Assembly: GCA_963576565.1 (NCBI GenBank)
Contig: OY755046.1
Span: 46,246,786 to 46,310,785 of the forward strand
DNA from: Aspidapion aeneum
Taxonomy: Eukaryota > Arthropoda > Insecta > Coleoptera > Brentidae
Reading direction: 5' to 3'
DNA: 64,000 nt
Shown here: one piece after another, positions 31,400-45,588 of the stretch
Layout: the number at the start of each line of letters is the position of its first letter
Position numbering within the stretch: position 1 is the first letter of the stretch
Notes under the pieces: model-generated
Told to the model about the DNA's origin: nothing
Databases searched by the model: none
Seen by the model: the letters and a program-made list of their open reading frames with translations, nothing else
Position numbers and translations under genes: made by a program

Positions 31400-32290
31400 T
31401 TAAAAAAGTCAACATGCGCTCTATTTGCATGTTCATCGTCCTGTATATTGGGTTACTATTACCATAAAGTGTGCGATGCAGTTCAGTTTTGAATGTGTAT
31501 GTTTCTCTAAGTTGTCAAGGTGGTACGTAAAACATTAGATTGGAAAGAAGTTTAGGACAGTTTATTTGACCATTAATTACATTGAAAATGAGTTATTCTG
31601 CAGTTTTTGTTCTAGAGTTTTACGTTTTAACAACGTTTTAAGTTCAGAGTAATCTATGTTATTAAAAGGAATTTTTAGTTCATAGCGCAAGAATTTGTTT
31701 TGTACCTTTTCAAATTTTTTCTTATATGATATGAAATAATGTGACCAGACTTGGGAGCTGTTTTTGAGTTGTGAATGAACTAAACAACAATATAGTGTTT
31801 TTATTGCGTTAATGTTTATAAACTCTGTATCTGTATTTTGAAGATAGTATTTGTTAATTTGAGGATTTATGCTCTTGATAAAGTGAATGTATTAGCATTT
31901 TTCTGAATTAAGGAACATTCCATTTTGAGAGTACCACAAGTCCTGTAGGACATTATCATCATACAACATGATATAAGCTTTTACATCATCAGCATAATTT
32001 TACACATCAGCTGTTTCAAAGCAGTCCACTGCGTCTTTGATAAACAGGTTAAATAGAGTTGGGGTAGATGTGCATCGTGTGGTATATCAGAGGTAGCTAC
32101 GAGTGGTAGCTATTATTAAGTTTGACAATTAGTTTGTGGTCAGTAATGTACGATTGAAAGTTGCAACAAGTCTAGGAGAATTCCATCAACACCAAAGCCT
32201 TTCAGCTTAGTGAGGAGGATTGTGTGATCGACCTTGTCGAAGGCCTTGGAAAAGTCAGTTTAAATAGAGTCCTTTGAATATTCTTTCTCC
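31400..32290 (-). mobile_element. Decayed CR1/jockey-like LINE, RT fragment
   Basis: The minus strand reads TDFSKAFDKVDHTILLTKL and GFGVDGILL at about 32262-32175, which is RT motif A of CR1/jockey-type LINEs. Decayed RT sequence follows at lower coordinates, and CGTLKMECSLIQKN near 31950-31905 fits the region after the catalytic box. Stops are frequent. Confidence 0.65.
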
Positions 32291-32396
32291 AAGGTCCTTG
32301 ACATACGTCTTCGTAAGTTAGGAGATTGGTAGTAGTAGATTCATGTTGGATGCTGTTCTCCATCCAATTCAATATGGTTGATTCAGAAACATCCTA

Positions 32397-32830
32397 CGCT
32401 ATCCCTAGCGCTCGATCGGGGCCGGGAAATTTGGCAGATGTCGCTTTACTCACTGTTTTGTCTGCGTCCTCATTTCCCTAATGCCCAGAACACCTCGGGA
32501 TCCATACTAATGACACATTGTTAGCGCTACCAAGCGCATTCAGTGAGTCTTTGCTGATCCTCACAGTTCTCGATGACACCGTATAGGAATCAAGCGCTCT
32601 TAAGTCTACTTGACTGTCGAAAAAGATTTTATTGTCTTGTTCGTGCTCAGCAATACATAGGGTACATAGTTCAATGGCTACGAAGGCCTAAAGTATGGTA
32701 GCCAACTGACCAAGGTTATGTGAATCTCGACTTTTTCTTGAATATTAACTCCAAATCCAAGACATGAGAGAATTTTGCATCCATCGGTATACCTATCGTT
32801 ATTTGAGAAACTGGTCCCTGTTCTTTGACC
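32397..32830 (-). mobile_element. LOA/R1-like LINE remnant: RNase H
   Basis: Read across frames on the minus strand. YTDGCKILSCLGFGVNIQEK (about 32803-32745) matches the first RNase H motif, YTDGSKxxxGxGxGV. AIELCTLCIAEHEQDNK follows near 32680-32630, then FFDSQVDLRAL, NALGSANNVSLVWIPRCSGH near 32530-32475, and GNEDADKTVSKATSAKFPGP (about 32472-32413) before DRALGIA. The order is that of a complete RNase H domain. Because RNase H should lie 3' of RT in one element, and the RT at 31400-32290 lies on its 3' side, the two are different insertions. Confidence 0.75.
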
Positions 32831-32837
32831 AGATCTC

Positions 32838-32858
32838 TCTCTCTCTCTCTGAAAGAAT
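32838..32858. repeat. (CT)n microsatellite
   Basis: About nine tct/ctct dinucleotide units at the 5' end of the RNase H remnant. Confidence 0.85.
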
Positions 32859-32859
32859 A

Positions 32860-33950
32860 ATTTTGTATAAATTTCTGCTGTACACCGTGATCAATTTTGA
32901 TTTTGCTACTATATAAATACCGGTATAAGGCTACATACTATTCACCATATCTTTATGGGCAAAGTTAGCCTCCAAATCTCTACAATAACTTTTGGTGAAT
33001 AGTAGAAAATAATTTTGCAATAGTAACCTTTATTGGTACCCAAAAACTCAAGCTGTAGCAGAAACTACAAAAAACTATGGAAAAAGTCATGAACATCAGA
33101 CTCTGACGGCATGTATGTAAATGAGAAAGCAGTTGAGCTTTTAGATTATATTGAGCCAGTTCGAAGACTAAAATGTGTTAAGCAGTATGGGTTATTAAAT
33201 TAAATAAAAAAAATAATTTAACGAACACAAAAAGTTTTTTCTAATTTAGATAAGATTAAACCAAATTGCTAACTAATCTTATACTTCATCTACCCGTAAA
33301 AATTAAAAAAATATCTTTATTGCACGCAGCGCGTGGATAAAAATACACTTTACTTGCTTCAACAGGTTGGCTTTGCGACTAAAAAAAGACCATAGGGAAA
33401 ATCGCTTTTCAATAAACGCCAGCCCGTCAACAGACAAACAATTGGAAAAGCCTAGAGGGTATTAATCAAACTTTTCCGGTCCACAAATCGGAAAATTCGC
33501 GTACAAATGAAAAAAAGGGAATCGACAGCAATGGAAATTAGCGGTTTTTTTCAGATGTCAGCTTGTTTGAACGATCATTAATATTCTCACTTTTATTTTT
33601 ATTATGCAACACGGATATTTTTTATTTAACTGAAGCCTCCAGCACAACATTGAATTTTTGAATTAAAATCTTTACAGGGAGTATAGAGTGGGATTTAGTA
33701 GCGTGATTTTAAGTCTTAAGTCAAAGAAAAGCAAAAACAGGATGTCCCAATTAAAGCGTTCTACCCGGGATTTTTCAAGAACGGCTGAAAATTTTAAAAA
33801 ATGCCGATGCACTTCGATTTTGTTTGCGAGTGGGAAACTTTTTCGCGATTTTGCGACATCTCTATCAATCAACACCGCTTAATTTTGAATTGTGAAAATT
33901 CTTTACTCAGAGCTGATTTTATTTTTAATATCTAATAATAACTACCAGAT
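32860..33950. other. Unassigned sequence
   Basis: Overlapping 64-67 residue ORFs on both strands near 33675-33880 have no motif. Nothing else recognised. Confidence 0.4.
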
Positions 33951-33952
33951 TT

Positions 33953-34204
33953 CGAGTTATTTGATTTAGAGTTTATTAAATGAGGAATTTAAACTAACCG
34001 CATAATTTCACTTAGACCTGCGCAACTGCATTATAATCTTTATAAAGGCTACGTAATTTATAAAATCATTACCACCCTCACCAACGTTACGGTTAAATTT
34101 AAAGGCAAAAGGGGAGAGCGGGGATGATTTTATAAATTACGTAGTCCTTATAACGGTAATAATGCAGTTGTGCAGGTCTTAAAAATTCTAAATCAAATAA
34201 CGCG
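33953..34204. mobile_element. MITE with long inverted repeats, 252 bp
   Basis: The ends are cgagttatttgatttaga and tctaaatcaaataacgcg. Inner arms at 34013-34070 and 34124-34181 (gacctgcgcaactgcatta and taatgcagttgtgcaggtc) are also inverted, with ctacgtaatttataaaatcat in the stem. The centre, about 55 bp, is single copy. No coding capacity; superfamily unknown. Confidence 0.85.
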
Positions 34205-34740
34205 AAAACAGTTAATCCACTTTATTGCTTTGCAGATGATGGCAATGTAGTCTCCTCAGTCATTCCACCCATATGTCTATCTGCATGTGAATTCCATCAT
34301 CTTAGACTAACTCAAATATCGCAGATAAATAACGACCTGGAGATAATAGAGGACTGGGGCAACAAAAACCTTGTACAGTTCAACGCGCAGAAAACCCAAG
34401 CAGCCCTGTTTTCAAAAAAGACCAGCACCGGTGAGCCAAACATCATGCTATCTGGAAGTGCTGTCACATTGCAGAGCCAGCGGAACATCTTAGGAGTCAC
34501 TCCAGAGACCAACATGTCTTGGCACAGTCACGTGGCAGATATAGCTAAAAGGGCGTCCCAAAAGCTTGGGGTGCTATTTCGTACAAGACATCTGTATACA
34601 CCAAGCCAGCTGCTGACACTCTACAAAGCCCAGATTCGACCACCTATGGAGTACTGCTCACATATGTGAAGTGCGGCACTCAAACATACCTTAATGCTTT
34701 TGAACACCGTGCAAATACTCTGCCAATCTATGGGCACCTA
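34205..34740 (+). mobile_element. LINE fragment, RT palm to C-terminus
   Basis: The + strand reads YCFADDGNVVSSVI (34226-34267, the FADD box), then QINNDLEIIEDWGNKNLVQF at about 34319-34380. GVTPETNMSWHSHVADIAK is at about 34495-34550, and RASQKLGVLFRTRHLYTPSQ with LLTLYKAQIRPPMEYCSHM follow to 34669. This is the order of the palm and thumb of jockey/CR1-group LINEs and is mostly one open frame, so it is less decayed than most remnants here. It is cut at 34740 by the palindrome that starts the CAGN element. Confidence 0.8.
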
Positions 34741-34780
34741 AGCTCACACTAGGTACTATAATTATAGTGTACGTGTGAGT
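34741..34780. repeat. Left terminal palindrome of the CAGN element
   Basis: agctcacac pairs with gtgtgagtt, with an inner palindrome around tactataattatagt. It shares the start agctcacact and the following ctaaaaact with the right palindrome. Confidence 0.85.
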
Positions 34781-34800
34781 TAATATATAACTAAAAACTG

Positions 34801-35059
34801 AAATATATTTTATTGAACTCCAGACTCAATTATCTTTCGTTTGATACCACACAAGCCATGTTTTGACTTAAACTTTAATTTTTAAAATCCACCCCACCTT
34901 TTTTTTAAACTAAAATGTATTTTGTTTAACTCCAGACTCAATTACCTTTCGTTTGATATCACACACGCCATATTTCCACATACACACTAATTTTTTTAAT
35001 TTACCCCCACCCTTTTTTTTAAAGTAAAATGTATTTTATTTAACTCCAGACGCAATTAC
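34801..35059. repeat. 111-114 bp tandem repeat, two units plus a stub
   Basis: The word ctccagac(t/g)caatta recurs at 34819, 34930 and 35044. Each unit holds tttcgtttgata(c/t)cacaca and a ccacc..ttttttt stretch. The third unit stops at caattac, where the CAGG array starts, so the array grew from, or into, a fixed point in the unit. Confidence 0.95.
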
Positions 35060-37252
<2,193 letters not shown>

Positions 37253-37354
37253 GGCGCAACAAAAAAGTTTCAAAATCATCTGAAACGCAAAGATATATAA
37301 AAAATTTTGAAATCGGAGCAACTTTTTTTTTCTCGAAAAAATTAGGATCACTAT

Positions 37355-37390
37355 AGCTCACACTACTATAGTATAGTATATGTATGAGCT
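37355..37390. repeat. Right terminal palindrome of the CAGN element
   Basis: agctcacac pairs with gtatgagct around tactatagtatagtata. It lies about 100 bp after the microsatellite, where a hairpin is expected near the 3' end of Helentron-type elements. Confidence 0.8.
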
Positions 37391-37999
37391 AAAAACTATT
37401 AAAATTAAAGGCGGAAACCTTTTTGATTTGTAGTAAAAACCTCAACCTGTGTCCGTCCCTTTTTTTCTGTCTGTCCTACTCTAATACACTTTTTAGAATC
37501 CTAGATCTAGCTTTAGGAACCCTGTATAATAAAAACTTAACGCAATCATTTTTTTTACTTCGATTTGGGGATTTATTACTGCTAATCGAAAATCTCGAAA
37601 TTGAAAACAAACATTTATATTAGAGTAGTTGTTCATTCCAAAAACTGAATACTTATTTTTGTTTTGTTGCGGCTTGTTTTCAAGATATATTTTTGGCATA
37701 AAATTGTAGTAAAAGACTTTTATGACTTTTGTCAAAAAGTAAGATTTTGGTTTTTGTGGAAATATCCTTTGTTTAAAAAAACAAAAAACTCCAGACTTCA
37801 AGAGTTAATTTAAACGTCAATAACTTTAAAAATGCACAAGGTGCCCTTGACAACCCTTCCAATTCTCCATACCCTTTCGGCCTTAACTCAATGTCGAAAT
37901 AAATTACTCGATCAATTATACCTAATCAAAATTCAGCATGGCAAGACATCGCGACACGATGCCAATTATTCCGTATTGTTCGTTTTCGTGCATCCTATT
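37391..37999. other. Unassigned sequence
   Basis: Overlapping 66- and 102-residue ORFs on opposite strands (37423-37801) show no motif. Confidence 0.4.
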
Positions 38000-38592
38000 T
38001 GATTCGCAGACAAAACCGCAAATATTTTACTGCGCAGGCATTTACCGCGCCGGACTCTACCGCGAAAATGCTTACAGCACTAGGACTTTACCGCGCACTA
38101 AGCCATATTCGCGCGGAAGCAACCCCGCAAGACCAAAACCACGCAGTTCAATACCGCGCAATATACCAAATTGTCGCAACATGAAAAACATACTCTCCTG
38201 ACCTTTTTGCTGCGATCCTAGGGAATGTAAAACCTAACCGTTCTCAATGGATCGCTAACGTATCCAAACCGTGTCGGTGAAGACCCGTACTCTTCATTGA
38301 CACAGTTAGGTTACATTGGCCATCAATTGACAACGGTTAGGTTTTACAGTCTCTAGGATCCCGGAAAAGAGATCAGGGGTATGATTAAAAAAAAAATTAG
38401 AACAAGGCCCTGTTACAGCTTGCTCGGTTTGGAATTTGCGCCGTTAAAGCTTGCGCGGTCCAGGTTTTGGGCTAAGGTGTCCGAGCTCGTGACTAGCGCG
38501 GTAATGCCATAGCGCTGTAAGCATATTTGCGGTACAATCCGGCGCGGTAAATGACTCTGCGGTAACATTTTTGCGGATTTAGCCGCGAATCA
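38000..38592. mobile_element. Foldback element rich in taccgcg words
   Basis: The outer arms (about 38000-38080 and 38510-38592) are inverted, from tgattcgc and gcgaatca inward through catttaccgcgccgg and atgcttacagc. Inner blocks at about 38203-38245 and 38330-38390 (cctagg/g.aatgtaaaacctaaccgtt and aacggttaggttttacag) are also inverted, so most of the element folds on itself. taccgcg and accgcgc words recur through both arms. No coding capacity. It resembles the 13624 foldback element in design but not in sequence. Confidence 0.85.
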
Positions 38593-38659
38593 TTTTAGGT
38601 TCACGACGCCTCGGGTTCTTATTTTGCAAATGAGGATCGATCATACCAAATAAGTGGTC

Positions 38660-39340
38660 TTTGGCCAATGGAAAGTTTTAAATCATCTCAAGTCGTCACC
38701 TCACCAGTACCAGTACCTGATGATTGGAAAATAGTATTCATATCCTCAATACATAAAAAAAGGAACGAGCTGGATTGCAATAATTACAGAGGAATTTCAG
38801 TAACCAGTACTCTAAGTAGCTTGTACGGTAGGATTCTTGGAGATCTAATAGAGTATGATTTTCATAAACAAAAAGAAAAAGAGCAAAGTGAGTTTCGTGC
38901 AGGCAGATCATTTAGTGTTTTTTGTCTTAAACAAGTGATTAAGAAAAGGAATGTCAGAAATATGGACACTTACGTGACCTTTGTGGACCTACAAAAAGCA
39001 TATAATACCGTTCCAGTAGAAAAATTATGGACAGTATTTAAACAAACCTAATATTAATCATCATAAAATCGACTTTCAAAATAATTCCTGGTAACGTAGG
39101 GGATGTTGTATCTCCCCAACTCTTTTTAAAATATATATGCAGTAGCTCTAAAAAACTGGAAACGTAAAGTTCACGGCATGGCATGGGAATAAAACTTAAT
39201 GACCGATTTACCATATACACACTACAGTTTGCGACGACCAAGTAATTGTAGCTAAGACATGGAGTATATGATGAGAAAGTTAACGAAATAATACCAAAAG
39301 TGAAGGTTAATAGTGAACGTGGACAAGACACAGTACATTT
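38660..39340 (+). mobile_element. RTE-like LINE fragment, RT domain
   Basis: The frame at 38668-39051 reads DDWKIVFISSIHKKRNELDC and NNYRGISVTSTLSSLYGRIL, then EQSEFRAGRSFSVFCLKQVI and TYVTFVDLQKAYNTVPVEKL. These are the first RT motifs through motif A. After a frameshift come remnants of the CCISPTLFK-type block and LQFADDQVVIA (about 39224-39260), the catalytic box with FADD. The family is the same as 41270-41600 and 47680-48490. The 5' endonuclease and the 3' end are absent here. Confidence 0.8.
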
Positions 39341-40595
39341 TCACATAGCAAAAAATCCCATCAACGTTAAATTAACGTGAATGTAATATTTGTTTCGTTA
39401 AATCTACATGCTTAAAGATACCTTAAAAACAAAGAGGAGTCAAGCTATCAAAAATGTAATTTTTGCTGAAGTTTTTGGTGCTGTGTATATAACGTCTTTT
39501 TTACCCTCGTTATGTTCATGTGCCAAATTCACACTTGAAGACTCATTCACAACATATTCTAAAATGCCACTAGATTAAGACCTCTTAAGCCTACTTACTT
39601 TTTGCGTACTACTTTGTCACGTTTTTTCTCTATATGTTTTTTAATTAAGAAAGGCGCGAAAGCTTGTTCTAAAAGCCCTCTAGATAAAGACTTGTTAATA
39701 GTAATAATATTCTGTGTCTTTTTTGCCACGTTTTTTTAATGACTTTTATTTTAAATGAAAAGTAACGTGAAAAGAAGTTCTAAAAGTTTACTAGTTTAAG
39801 ACTAGAACACTTCAAGACAGTTTTAAAAGATGGCGCTCAAGGCAAGACAAAATCTATTTACGTACATTATGATTTCTTTAAAAGCTAAACAAGATCTTTC
39901 AACAATAAACACTTTCCCACAATGTTAATGTGTCTTTATCAGGTTAGTAACTGATGCGTCGTGGTCGTGAAGGATCAGGGATCAGTTCATTAACTGGTGT
40001 TTGGAGTTTAGAGGCCAAAGCACTCCAGGATAGATTTTGTCAAAGTGGAAAATATCGCCAACAGATGGCGCTGTTTAGTAAAATTTTAAAAATATTTGAT
40101 AGAAAAGCCATACAAGTCGCGTTTTGAAATTTATGTAGAAAAGGCGCCAACCTAATGTGATTTTGACGTTGATAAAAATCTACTTACTTTCACTTGAAAA
40201 TACCATAAAAACATTTATGGAACGTTTATTCGTCGGGTCGGGAGTGTACAGTCTGGCACAGTTACTTTAAAATATTCAAAAGAGTTTACGCTACGCCTTG
40301 TTATATGTTTGTTTGGGATTTACGCAGAAAACAGCTAGGTTTTCAACTAAAACGCTCAAAACAGAACGCACCAAACAGTCCTGAAGCCAATTATTCAGTT
40401 CGAAGACGGTTGACTAGGGACTTCATCTATAATAAATCAAATCAGTATTGCGAATTATTCGAAGACTTTGCGATACGATAAATTTCTTGAATGTTAGGCC
40501 AACGCGGACGGGACTATAGGTACTTACCCCCTCAATTTTATTACAAGCTCTTTTTTAGCTTGCTTATGAGTATCTGATCACACTCAAATGTTAAT
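39341..40595. other. Unassigned sequence
   Basis: Two direct segments with 'agataaagactt/agattaagacc' words near 39570 and 39680 hint at a weak dispersed repeat. Nothing coding recognised. Confidence 0.4.
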
Positions 40596-40599
40596 ACTG

Positions 40600-40985
40600 A
40601 AGAAACCTTCGACAACCAGTCCATTCTCAGAACTTCAATATAGAACACTGCAAGAAGAGAGCTCGGAATATCATATGACTTACGAAGCAGGAAATCTGTA
40701 TAATGTATGGCCTATATACGGGACACGGTCGAGTAAAAGTATCATTGCACAGAATGGGATTATTGGAAGAGGCGGAATGCAGACTTTAAATGCATTTGAG
40801 AAACCTAAAATTAAGGCAGAGTATTTCCAATGAACCTTATCCAAACGAGTTGCAAGTCTGTTTTAAAGGCTGGACACTTCGTGGTGAGGACGTTCTTCAA
40901 AGTAAGCCACAATAGAAGCGCTGGTCCTTGACGTAGAAGACTAATAGCGTAATGGCTCACTCACAACTGAATGATCATCATCATC
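40600..40985 (+). mobile_element. LOA/R1-like LINE C-terminal and 3' end fragment
   Basis: The + strand reads TGHGRVKVSLHRMGLLEEAE at about 40722-40780 with CRL after it, the Cys-His module. The 3' part (gagttgcaagtctgttttaa, aggctggacacttcgtgg, and a catcatcatcacc tail at 40975-40990) matches the fragments at 5900-6165 and 19390-19480. RT and RNase H are absent. Confidence 0.7.
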
Positions 40986-41269
40986 ACCACCATCTCAAAT
41001 TTAGAATGCTTTAAAAAGCAAGTTGGGAAACCTACGATTATATGGCAAGAATGTCCCCAAAACGCAATTTGACTTTGATATATTTTTTTAGAGCCGTTCA
41101 CCTACTTTCTTCTGGTCCTTAAGAAATGGAAGAAAAAGTCGGGTCCTGAGAAAACTAGGTATTTTATTCCATCAAAACATTTTAACAAATAATGCCAGCC
41201 ATCTGTCACTGCATAGACCCATTCTAGAATATAAATCTGATAATTAAATTTGAATATCTGGAACAGATC

Positions 41270-41600
41270 AAATAAGAAATTATGTCATAAAAGAAAGAAT
41301 AGGAATCGAATGAAGCATAACGGATGACATTACTAAAAGACAACTGGTATGGTACGGCCATATACAACGGATGAACGGCGAAAGATTACCAAAGCAGGTC
41401 CTAGAATGGCAACTAATAGGGCGCAGAAAAAGACGGCGTCCTAAACTATAATGGCAACAGTCAATCCAAAGATCAATTAGTCGAAAAAAACTGACAGAGG
41501 ATGATTGTCAGGATCGAAGGAGGTGGAGAATAGGCGTCGAACCACGTAGAAAAATGTCCCAAACCGAAATAGTAGTCGTAATAAAATTTGTGTGTAAAAT
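41270..41600 (+). mobile_element. RTE-like LINE C-terminal fragment
   Basis: The + strand reads KRQLVWYGHIQRMNGERLPK at about 41338-41395, then QVLEWQLIGRRKRRRPKL and, after a stop, WQQSIQ and RRWRIGVEPRRK. This is the typical C-terminus (LxWYGHVxRMxxxRLPKxxLEW...RRxRGRP...W) and is closely matched by 48290-48460. It has a (tag/gta)n tail near 41565-41585. Confidence 0.8.
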
Positions 41601-44006
41601 ATCATTCTTTTAAGTTCAGGCCGAAAGGACCGCTACTGAAGGTGGGAAAAGGGGGTTATGTGGGCATCAAGTGAATTCATTCGTTTGGGACAGTCTATAT
41701 TTTAACTCTCTTCGGATCACTGACAAAGCTAGTAATTGTCAGAATTTTGATCAACTAAATGGGTCAGTAGATAAGAAAATGTGGTCTGGTATAGAGGGAA
41801 ATCCAAATACGTTTTGTATAGTGACGTGATACGCAAGTTTTTGTTATATTTTTTTTTTAGTTAGTTCATGACTCCATCTCTTGTCATGGCCTTGGAAGGC
41901 TGAAATAGGCCCTTATTGTCAAGTAACAAGAACAAACACAAGACCCCTCCTATATGTCTGTCCCAAATCTAGATTGGTTTACCTCTGCGTTTTAATTTTG
42001 TTTATTATGCTTATTATATTTTAGTTTCGGCATATTAATTATAGGTAAACCAAATTTTTCTAAAAATGAATGTATGTTTTATTTTGCAAAAACATGGCCA
42101 CCCACGAATCTGCGCACATCGTCTACAGATTCGGAATATTAGTCTATTAAATAGACCGTTAAAACAAATATTATAATAAGTCCTAAGGATATATCCGCAA
42201 TACTCTATATAGAGGATCAAACACACCGCTATTTAATTAATTTAATAAATATAGAACAAGAATTATACAGGGTTTACAAACGGCTTTAAGTCTATTTAAT
42301 AAAAAATAAATCGGCATGTTGAAAATAAGCTTCAAACCATTTCAAACTCACTAAATAGTGTTGTTTCTTTGGTTCAGCCTGAAGGTTTGCAAACTCAAAA
42401 AGAGATTAAGCTACTTACTGTCTCTTGCAAAAAGACTGAGAGAAATGGATATAGAGTTTTCTCAACTTCAAATTTTGTATGTATCTTTAACATTTTGATT
42501 GATTCAGAAAAGGATTGCTCCCTCGTTTAATATGGTTTCTTTTCCTCAGAATGTTTGTTTACTTTAGCAAAACTGCTTAAGATAAAATGCTATGTCCAAG
42601 CGCCATTTTAATACCCAACAGCGGTTTTCTTATAGTACCTTTCTGTTCATATACCGATAAGATCAATCGGACAGTCTGAATTCCAGATTCCATTGGTCGT
42701 TGTTTAACCAGTTCCTTAAGAAAATATAAGTAGATTTTAAATTCTTTCATCACATGCATGCAGGGGAGGAAGCTTTGGGGCTTAACTTCCCCCTTAAGGA
42801 CCTGAAAACAAACTATATTAAAAATATATATAAAAAAAATGAAAAAATGTCCAAGCTCTTTTCAAGGCTTTTTGTAAAATCCACTGGGTTTATAATCACT
42901 GATGTCTCCCCAAAAGTTAAGTTTTTCGCCGCCGACGAGACGCCGATGGTATAGTATATGGTAAATTTAGAATTTGTTCCAGTGACAATTTTTTATTTTT
43001 ATTTCGATATCCAAGTTTTAAATGTTAAAGTACTCGTAATATAAATTACTCGTAACAAGTCGATTGGTTAATTTAGCAGAGTTATCATCGGCATGACTGC
43101 AGGCGAATATAGCCCTGTATCACATCATAATAAAGTTTGTTTTCCCGCCAACTCGACCGGTAATTTATCTCTATTTTACTGTCAATTGCATTGGCATTTT
43201 AGTGCGACGATTTCAATTGGTAATATTGTTTTCTGGCTAGAGTTTGGAGTGGATAGGAGTGGTCTGGATGCTACTGGCTTGATTTATTTTTCCGATTCGT
43301 TTTTAATACAACTGGGCCGTTTTTAGCGTGTTGACGCACGGACAAACAGCAAAGCTGCTATAGTTATTTTTTTAGTATGACATCGGTAACGTCAAAACTT
43401 GGTGTATTAAGTCTTTAATAATTTGTTTCTGCACGGGATCACGGACTTCCTAACCTCAAAATTGATAGTTTGTCATGGCATATGTTTATTTGTTTGTTTT
43501 GTAAAACTTGTTCGATTTTTTAATGATTGTTTACAATAAAGTTAATTTAAAATCCAAAAATACCAGTATTAATTTTTTTTTAAACAAAATTACACTTCAA
43601 AAAAACTCAAACATTTTTGATGTTGTAAAACACATCTAAATAAGTTTTAAAACTTGCTGAATATAAACAAATAGGTCTATGTGAGCCGATTATTTTCCAC
43701 GCAGAAAGGAACAAATTCGCTTTTGCTTTAAATTTAATTCTTGTGTGAGCTAATGAAGCGGCTCTGAAAAATTAAGAATTACTATATAATTTTTTTAAAA
43801 ATATTTTACAAGAATATAGTAAAAATAATCTCAAAATCAAATATTCATTAACCTTCATTCCAACTTTAATATTTTAAACACAATCAGATGTGGCGTGACG
43901 TGACGTGGCCATCAAAAAGAAATTCAGCCTTTGCTGTGACGTCAACAAAGTTGTAGATCGTGGTTTGTCCGTTTTGATAGCCCTGGTCTAACGTATTGTC
44001 ACGATC
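41601..44006. other. Unassigned sequence
   Basis: Several ORFs of 60-77 codons (42035-43326) have no motif. I see no TIR pair or tandem repeat in this stretch. Confidence 0.4.
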
Positions 44007-44496
44007 AGCTGATAAAATGGTTGTTAAAGCACGGATTTTTGTAAACAAAAATTAGATATGATATGAACAACTAATATTTTTTGAATTTTTTGAAAACTAC
44101 TGTTTTTTAGTACATCCTTATAAAATATAATTTTCTAGACGTATTGTCGCTATTTGTTTTAGCCCGCTTTATTTTTTAATACACAGAACTTAAAATACAA
44201 GTCAAACTGAATATGATCGTTTAGTATCAAAGGTAAACCGACGACTTGGGAAGTAAACAAAGATGTAGGCTAGCGGATTACTTTTGAAGCTGAAACGAAC
44301 ACATTATTTTCTTCGAAATTTAATTATTGGGTAGAGAAAAATGAAGCGGGCTAAAAAAATAACGACTGGTATGTCTCAAAAATATTATTTTATAAGATTA
44401 TTTTAAAAAACAGTAGGAAGATTGCCTTGGTTTTAAAAAATTCAAAAAATATTAGTTTGTTCATATCCTATCTAATTTTAATTACAAAAATCAGCT
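44007..44496. mobile_element. Inverted-repeat element, 490 bp
   Basis: Arms at 44007-44172 and 44340-44496 are inverted. Matching blocks are agctgat, atttttgtaa...aaaattagata, gatatgaacaa, ctaatattttttgaattttt, actgttttttaa and agcccgcttta. The left arm has an extra 24 bp near its tip. The centre is about 165 bp. Non-coding; class unknown. Confidence 0.8.
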
Positions 44497-45289
44497 GGAC
44501 CACCAGTGACGTAAAACGTCGACATATAAGATCCGAACACTAGTGTATTCTAGGCACCGTGTTGTTAACGGAGATCAATTTATAGGTTTCTATGTCGCCA
44601 CACTGTATAAGTGACATTCAATTTGATACATTATTTAATGTTTAAAATTGTCTTGACAGTCTCAGGCACGGAATGCTTTATAATATGAGATATGAAACAA
44701 GCAAGAGAGTATTTGCCATGGGGAGGAAATTTCTTCATTTCTATCATTTGAAGTTTTCGCGAGACGAGATGCGGCAATATAAAGTTTGTTTGATACAAAC
44801 TTATGAATATAGCGAACTACTCAAGAAATGGAATCCATATCGCGCCTAAAGTTGTATATTTGATATTTGTTATCCTTCAAATCCCGAGGCGCAATTGTGT
44901 CTCGCTGATGCAGTCTAGCGATTTGTCTTTTATTTTATTTTGACAAAGGCATATCTTATCTACGCTAATGACATGATTAGCTGTTTAATGGCGACGTGAG
45001 GCCAAAAAATTAGTTTTTCAATAAGGTGAAGTATTAATATAATTTAAACAGTGTTAAAATGTACAGCACAATACAGCCGACCACATGTATCTGGATAAAA
45101 GTTACCCAACAACTTTACAAATATGTTGACACAACATCCATCAACATTTTGTTGTCTAGTTTGTACATACCTTAATTCTAAACAAAACTGCAACACAATT
45201 TGTCTAAATTTTGATCAGGGTGCTTATTCTGTAAAGTCTCTACGGAGTAAATGTTCATATCAATTAAGGTCAGTTTACAGTCTATCTAT
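44497..45289. other. Unassigned sequence
   Basis: Nothing recognised apart from a short tctatctatctatcta run at about 45281-45296. Confidence 0.4.
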
Positions 45290-45588
45290 CTATCTACTTA
45301 GCGTTCTTTGATCCATCTTTGGACATAGGCCTTCCCCAATATCTACCACTCTTCCCTGTCTGTCGCCGTATTCTCGCATTCCCAAGGTCTCCAGTTTACA
45401 ATACATTTGTTCCATCGATCGTCTTTCTGTCTGATATTATGACCGGCAAATTTCCATTTTAATTTTGCTAGTTCTCCTCTGGCATCCCTTACTTTTGTTT
45501 TATTTTTCATCCATTCATTCCTTTTTCCGTCTTTCAGCTTAAGGGTCCAGGTCTAGGATCCATAGGTAAGTACAGGAAGGATGCATTG

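Noticed and set aside
31400..32830. Single LINE spanning RT and RNase H on the minus strand
   Set aside because: RNase H lies 5' of RT on that strand, the reverse of the order in an intact element, so two insertions are more likely.
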